5,983 bases of DNA from assembly GCA_003171295.1 (NCBI GenBank), contig PMYF01000467.1:1-5983 (forward strand). Reading direction: 5' to 3'. The DNA comes from Acidobacteriota bacterium (lineage in GTDB: Bacteria > Acidobacteriota > Terriglobia > UBA7540). The position numbers and the translations under genes are program-made. The notes under the pieces are model-generated. The model had not been told where the DNA came from and did not search any database. It saw only the letters and a list, made by a program, of their open reading frames with translations. Below, in pieces: positions 5,411 through 5,983 of the stretch. Every line of letters begins with the position of its first letter. Positions within the stretch are counted from its first letter, which is position 1.

Positions 5411-5774
5411 GCGCCTGGCACCCCAGGAATGGCAGCGGGATACTTCGACTTCTTGCCTGCGCGTGCGTCGCCGTCATGGCGACGGCGGGACGTGCCCAGC
5501 GGAGCGTGTGCGAAGCAGTACTCGCGCGGCAGCCATTTGGGGCACCGCTGCGATGAAGTTCCAGCGCGCGTAACCTTTCGGGAGTATGACAATTTTTTGG
5601 AGCAGACCGCGAAGCGGGCCCCTGTCTCCTGCGACGGGTGACCTTTCTCTCTGGCCACCGGATTCCTGCTATCCCGACAAAAACCTTTCTTGTGGCCACA
5701 ATTTCTGGCAAGCTACAGCTTGCCCCATCTTCTTTCTGCTGATCACGTCAGGATTCCAAGGAGGATTTGCTCTC
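5411..5774. other. Intergenic region before the oxidoreductase gene
   Basis: These 364 bases hold no gene I can support. They include a bulged hairpin at 5599-5629 (GGAG-CAG, CCGC-GAA-GCGG, CTG-T-CTCC), the dyads at 5690-5724, and the ribosome-binding site AAGGAGG (5758-5764). Open frames on both strands in the left half are low-complexity and have no recognisable family. No convincing terminator for the hemerythrin gene was found: the T-run at 5593-5598 comes before, not after, the hairpin. Confidence 0.45.
5690..5724. promoter_or_regulatory. Two neighbouring dyads upstream of the oxidoreductase gene
   Basis: TTGTGGCCACAA (5690-5701) is a perfect 12-bp palindrome. Five bases on, GGCAAGCT-AC-AGCTTGCC (5707-5724) is a perfect inverted repeat with 8-bp arms. 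They lie 50 to 85 bases before the start codon at 5775, a suitable place for operators. The second could instead form an RNA hairpin followed by a pyrimidine-rich stretch and act as a weak terminator. Confidence 0.35.
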
Positions 5775-5983
5775 ATGGCCAGTAACCAAATGAATCGTCG
5801 CCAGTTCATAAGCACCAGCGCCGGTGTGGCAGCGCTGGGGGCAGCGTCGAAAGCCGCCCTGCTTTCGCCCCGTCCTCTCGAGGCCTCACCCCGCGCCGTG
5901 CCGCCCAGTGACCGGGTACGTTTCGCTTCGATCGGCACGGGAGTGGAAGGTTGCGTTATCTTGCAGGCGGCGCTCGCCTGCCC
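5775..5983 (+). CDS. Tat-exported Gfo/Idh/MocA-family oxidoreductase (5' part only)
   Basis: Only the first 69 codons are in the window; the frame is open to the right edge. The N-terminus is a twin-arginine signal: NRRQF at residues 7-11, then a hydrophobic stretch (about 15-30). After a proline-rich linker, SDRVRFASIGTGVEG (45-59) begins a Rossmann fold with the GxGxxG dinucleotide motif (G54, G56, G59). This order is typical of exported Gfo/Idh/MocA-family dehydrogenases, which oxidise or reduce sugars and related compounds with NAD(P) and are abundant in Acidobacteriota and Planctomycetota. The substrate cannot be told from this part. The start is supported by AAGGAGG (5758-5764) ten bases upstream; the next ATG (5790) would still keep the RR motif but lies far from it. 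Confidence 0.75.
   Translation, partial: MASNQMNRRQFISTSAGVAALGAASKAALLSPRPLEASPRAVPPSDRVRFASIGTGVEGCVILQAALAC

Noticed and set aside
5593..5629. Terminator for the hemerythrin gene
   Set aside because: The T-run (5593-5598) precedes the hairpin on the plus strand and nothing T-rich follows it; it is also about 190 bases after the stop codon.
5407..5711. Open frames on both strands after the hemerythrin gene
   Set aside because: Several overlapping frames with no family likeness; only one could be real and none has a convincing ribosome-binding site.

Overview
The window looks like chromosomal DNA from a GC-rich soil-type bacterium. Acidobacteriota is the best guess, with Planctomycetota or Verrucomicrobiota as alternatives. 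The clues are indirect: a Tat-exported Gfo/Idh/MocA oxidoreductase start, a stand-alone CBM9-like protein, a membrane MutS-like ATPase, GC-rich coding DNA, and a hairpin-rich intergenic repeat of the kind scattered through such genomes. No rRNA, tRNA, transposase or CRISPR array was seen.

Layout: 1-135 is the unassigned 3' end of something to the left, closed by a strong intrinsic terminator (136-166). 170-601 holds a second terminator-like hairpin, a short coding-like remnant and the promoter region of a small DUF4242 (SCO4226-type, nickel-binding family) gene at 602-877. A hairpin closely related to the one at 236-271 follows that gene (952-976), so the gene is flanked by two similar direct repeats. 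1101-2906 encodes a 601-aa MutS-like ATPase with predicted membrane segments and none of the N-terminal mismatch-reading domains of true MutS. A nested inverted repeat (2929-3009) separates it from a GNAT acetyltransferase of the spermidine/spermine-acetyltransferase type (3106-3606). That gene runs tail to tail, with an 8-bp overlap, into a minus-strand CBM9-like gene (3599-4420).

After a 456-bp gap with two abutting palindromes comes a hemerythrin HHE-domain gene (4877-5410). A 364-bp gap with two more dyads leads to the start of a Tat-signal Gfo/Idh/MocA oxidoreductase that runs off the right edge (5775-5983).

The genes are mostly monocistronic and do not form an obvious pathway. I see no convincing new multi-gene system. 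The points most worth checking are the paired palindromes before the hemerythrin gene, the apparent leaderless starts of the MutS-like and GNAT genes, the repeat elements, the membrane MutS-like protein, and the CBM9-like protein that cannot carry a signal peptide.
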